Source of the DNA: Acanthornis magna
Lineage: Eukaryota; Chordata; Aves; Passeriformes; Acanthizidae
DNA: 64,000 nucleotides
Assembly: GCA_036785705.1 (NCBI GenBank)
Contig: JAWUZG010000159.1
Location: forward strand, 2,790,001 to 2,854,000
Direction: 5' to 3'
Position numbers and translations under genes: made by a program. Positions 60,791 through 64,000 of the stretch are shown piece by piece. Each line of letters opens with the position of its first letter. Position 1 is the stretch's first letter. The notes below the pieces were generated by a model that worked only from the letters and a program-made list of their open reading frames with translations, was not told where the DNA came from and did no database searches.

Positions 60791-63700
60791 GCATCAGTAG
60801 GAGGAAATGACCAGGAGCGGTCGGGGACAGCTTGAGGTTTTTCAGGTCTGAAGACACGGGGAGGTGAAAGGGGTGAAAGCATAGGGTTTGCTGACTTTTC
60901 CCCAGCTCAAAACTGAGGACAGAGTTGCCTTTATGTGTAAGGACGTGAGCTGACACTGTCCCCACGCTGAGCAGAGGAAGGGCTGCTCCTGATAAAAGAA
61001 ACAGGTTATTCTACCACTTAAAGCTTGGCAGGACCTAGGGACTTGCTGCTGCCTTCAATGTGCAATAATTATCAAGGTTGAAGGATTTATTTTGTGAGCC
61101 CTGGTGCTCTCGGGGCCGGGGTTATCTTAATGACTCTGCTGCAAGTGTTCCCCTTGACCTACCTTCAGTGCCAGCCCCAGGAACAGGTGCCATTACAATA
61201 TATTCCGCCCTACTGAAAGTCCTGTCTTCGTGGAGACTTTAGGAGGAAGAATATACAGATATATTGTTTCTATAAATCCCCTGATATTATCTTTTATCGG
61301 TAGTAATAAATGTCCATATTAATTAACTTAATGGTTTTAACTGCAGTAATGACTTTGTATTAAACTAGTGAGCTTTCATGTTCCACATAAAAGCTGCAAT
61401 ATTAAAACTCATCCACAGTATTTTTTCAGCTTCTATTGTGCTGAAACAAAGCAAACCCATTGCTGGAATATTCCAGCCACCAAGGCCAGCAGATGAATCA
61501 ATCATATCCATTTTTAAATGGAAGTATATTAAAATTTAGAAGGGTTTTGAGCAAGCCACAGATTCAACAGAAACAAAACAGGGCAATCACTTTTCTTTTT
61601 TTTTTTCCCTGTATTTTGCTAATAAACAAGTGAATCTGGTGCTCAGTCTTTCATCTGTTGCTGTGAACATTCTGGGTGTTCCCATAAATATTTGAGAAAA
61701 ATTAATGGGTTTTTGCAATCATTTTGAAAAATGTGTCAGTGCCAGAGCCAGAGCCAGAGGAGGTGTTGGCTACCAGTAAGGGAGGAGGAAATACTGTGTG
61801 TGGTGAGAGCAGCAAGAGAATAATCTTCAAAATTTCATTTGCGTTCTCCAGGCTGGAATTTCTTTACATTAGATGTGAACTCATGCAGCTGGAAAGGTGG
61901 AAATGGTGATTATCAGTAGCCAGGGCAGTGGTGCAGGGAAGAAAAGCTTAACTCCATAAATTGACATCTGTGAAGAGTTTTTCCTGGTCCTACCAGGGCT
62001 GTGCCTGAGCCAATTTAGTCATTGGTTTTGCTGTGGGTTTAAACCATCACGACTGTCGCCACCATCAGTGTGAACTGGCCCATTTTATAACTGCTACCAG
62101 TGCCTTTCCCAGCTCTAAAATGCTTGGGCAGATGTGCTTGTTCACAGCTCCTAAACCCTCCTGAGAAAGCCCATGACCCCCCTGACATCCCAACACCACC
62201 TACACAATTCCTTTCAATCCATCCTTGACTGCTGCTGAAATTTCACGTAAAATCTCAAAATCAGAGCATCAGAACACACAAGAAGCATGGCTTCCCAAAG
62301 ATAGTTTATCTCTTGCATTCCCTTTGGGAGATAAAGAGGGGGTGGTCCACAACTGGAGCCCAACATCCATCCACAAGGGTTCCCTTCATGTCTGAGTTGC
62401 ACAGGAGGATGACTGAGGCTGTGCATAACAGGATTGGACATGAGCTATGACAGCAATGGATCTTTGCAAATTAAAATTTTTCCCTGAACTCTTCATGCTT
62501 CCTGATAAAAGCCCATTGCTGGCACGAGCTGGTTAAAACAGAAGAGGTAGCCAAGCCCTCAACAAGGGCACAGCGAAAGCTTTCTAGTCTGGTCCATAAT
62601 CCCAAGTTTTTAAAAGCGCAAATTAATCTCTAAAGTCTTCTCCAAGAAAAAATTGCTGAATTGAGACAACCCTTACAAGCAACAAAGTGAATTGAGAGGC
62701 AGCCGCCAGCCCTTTGCAAAATCAGATCCCATTCCTCCTGCTCTCACTGCTGAGCCAAGCTGCTCTCCATGTCAGGGACTTCCTCATGGAATTTAGGCTC
62801 AGGAAATCCTAATCATTATGTGTGGGGAGAGTATTTGCCAACTAGCTTATGGTGCTACAAGTAATGAGGATTTCCTGGCTGGTTAGGATGGGTTTGAGGA
62901 TTCTGAGCAGCATCAAGCAAACTCCAGAGCATCTTCCCGAGAAAAAGATCAGGCAACGTTCAGGCTCCTGCTAACTTCTTTAGGTCTTTACACTTTCTGA
63001 TCCCAAGAGCTGCAGCTGCGGTTGCAGTCTTTGGCAAATCCAAGCTGTGGCTGGGCTCTGCAGCCTGGGGCAGTGGAGCTGTGGTGGGGGACACGCCAGA
63101 GCCTCGCCTGATGGCTCCCCCTGGGAGTGCTGGTTATCCTGCAAGCTTTATGTAAATATTTTTAAGTGGCACATCTGTCTGAATTACCACCATGCCCTCC
63201 TGGATTGCTAATTGTAGGTTTTAATTCAGCTCTGACGACCAGTTTACATAAATTAGGGAGCTGGCAGTAAGCAAGCTTTGAGGAGATGGGATATGGATTT
63301 AGTGAGGAGATGGGATATGGATTTAGTGAGGACTGATTTTTTTTCCTTTCTGAAATGCTTCTCCTCACAAGCTAGTGCCTCTTCCTTTATCCTGAATCAT
63401 TCTGGGAGAAAAATAGAGAGTAATTCAGCTCTGCTTGTTAGGGACACACAGCATTGTTCTGTCTTCACCGCAGTGCCAGTGTGCCCAGCTCACCCCACTG
63501 CTCTAATTGACACTAATTGCCTATATAAAAAGAAAAGGATTTGGCATTTAATTCCTGTGCCACACCCCTTTGGCAGGAGCCAGAGCCAGTGCAGCTTGGC
63601 ATGGCTTTGCTGGCTCACCACGGCTGACACGAGCACGGTGTGTGTGTTCCCCAGGCAATCCGTGCTGGATGCAGGACGTGCCAACCAACAGGTTGTTTTA

Positions 63701-64000
63701 GGATCAATGAAAGCCTTCCAGCCCCTCCTCAGCAGCGTGGGCTGCGGGGCTGGAGTGCCCAAGCCAGCTCTGGCAGCAGAATAAGGCCCAACAAACTGGT
63801 TCAACACTCTGCCCCATCCCCTCTGCCAAAGGACTGGCACTGTCCACAAAGGCTTTCTACTCACCATTTGTTCTCCTGGCTCCCACCAACGTTGGCAGCA
63901 TTAATGCTCCCTCATGCACGTTCTTGATGTGGCAAACCTGAAATTCAAGAATTTTTGCACCCATTTCCAGCAGTCATCATGCTGCAGACATGCCTAAATG
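60791..64000. other. Non-coding interval, nothing recognised apart from a short tandem duplication
   Basis: No exon, RNA gene or mobile element recognised to the end of the window. Confidence 0.55.
63280..63327. repeat. 24-bp tandem duplication
   Basis: Two identical copies of a 24-base unit beginning GAGGAGATGGGATATGG, side by side. Confidence 0.95.

Noticed and set aside
1..64000. HAR1 and miR-124-3, which lie near BHLHE23 in human
   Set aside because: I looked for the miR-124 seed region and for characteristic words of the conserved HAR1 core on both strands and did not find them; they probably lie outside the window.

Overview
The window looks like nuclear DNA from a bird, most likely a songbird-type genome. 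Evidence from the sequence: several short 3'-end fragments of CR1 LINEs (the typical avian retroposon), at least one retroviral-type solo LTR, GC- and CpG-rich minisatellites, and a single intronless vertebrate transcription-factor gene in a large gene-poor landscape. From memory of avian and human synteny, this gene lies on a microchromosome in birds (chicken 20) and on human 20q13.3; that placement is not proven by the window.

The only protein-coding gene I can support is BHLHE23 (BHLHB4) at 40494-41168 on the + strand, a 224-residue class E bHLH repressor of neural and retinal cell types. Around it I can read a core promoter (inverted CCAAT at 40287-40291, TATA at 40323-40327, predicted start at about 40352), a CpG island over the promoter and coding region, a strong Kozak context, a U-rich 3'UTR and overlapping AATAAA signals at 41994-42003. 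A perfect 241-bp AAGGG/GGGAA pentanucleotide array (40029-40269) sits directly against this promoter and is the most striking feature of the window.

Layout. 1-5.3 kb: non-coding, nothing recognised. 5.34-7.37 kb: a CpG-rich block built from three different tandem arrays (CCCAT pentamers with a 54-bp higher-order period, a 29-bp G-rich unit, and a 31-bp unit), with a perfect palindromic RFX X-box and a strong CTCF-like motif between them; this may be an unannotated promoter or insulator. 7.4-8.8 kb: an AT-rich element with an octamer overlapping a CATATG E-box, a CR1 fragment and a possible LTR. 8.8-34 kb: non-coding, two CR1 3' ends and several stretches that resemble conserved enhancers. 34.1-34.4 kb: a probable solo LTR on the - strand. 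35.4-37.2 kb: two CTCF-like motifs in divergent orientation and a CpG-rich minisatellite with a 71-bp higher-order unit. 40-42 kb: BHLHE23. 42-64 kb: non-coding, with two CR1 fragments, a 141-bp tandem duplication and more enhancer-like stretches.

Taken together this is a small developmental regulator in a regulatory domain. The surrounding non-coding DNA plausibly contains its enhancers, and G-rich tandem arrays sit at its promoter and at the two candidate insulator regions. Enhancer, CTCF and X-box calls rest on motif reading only; no alignments could be run.
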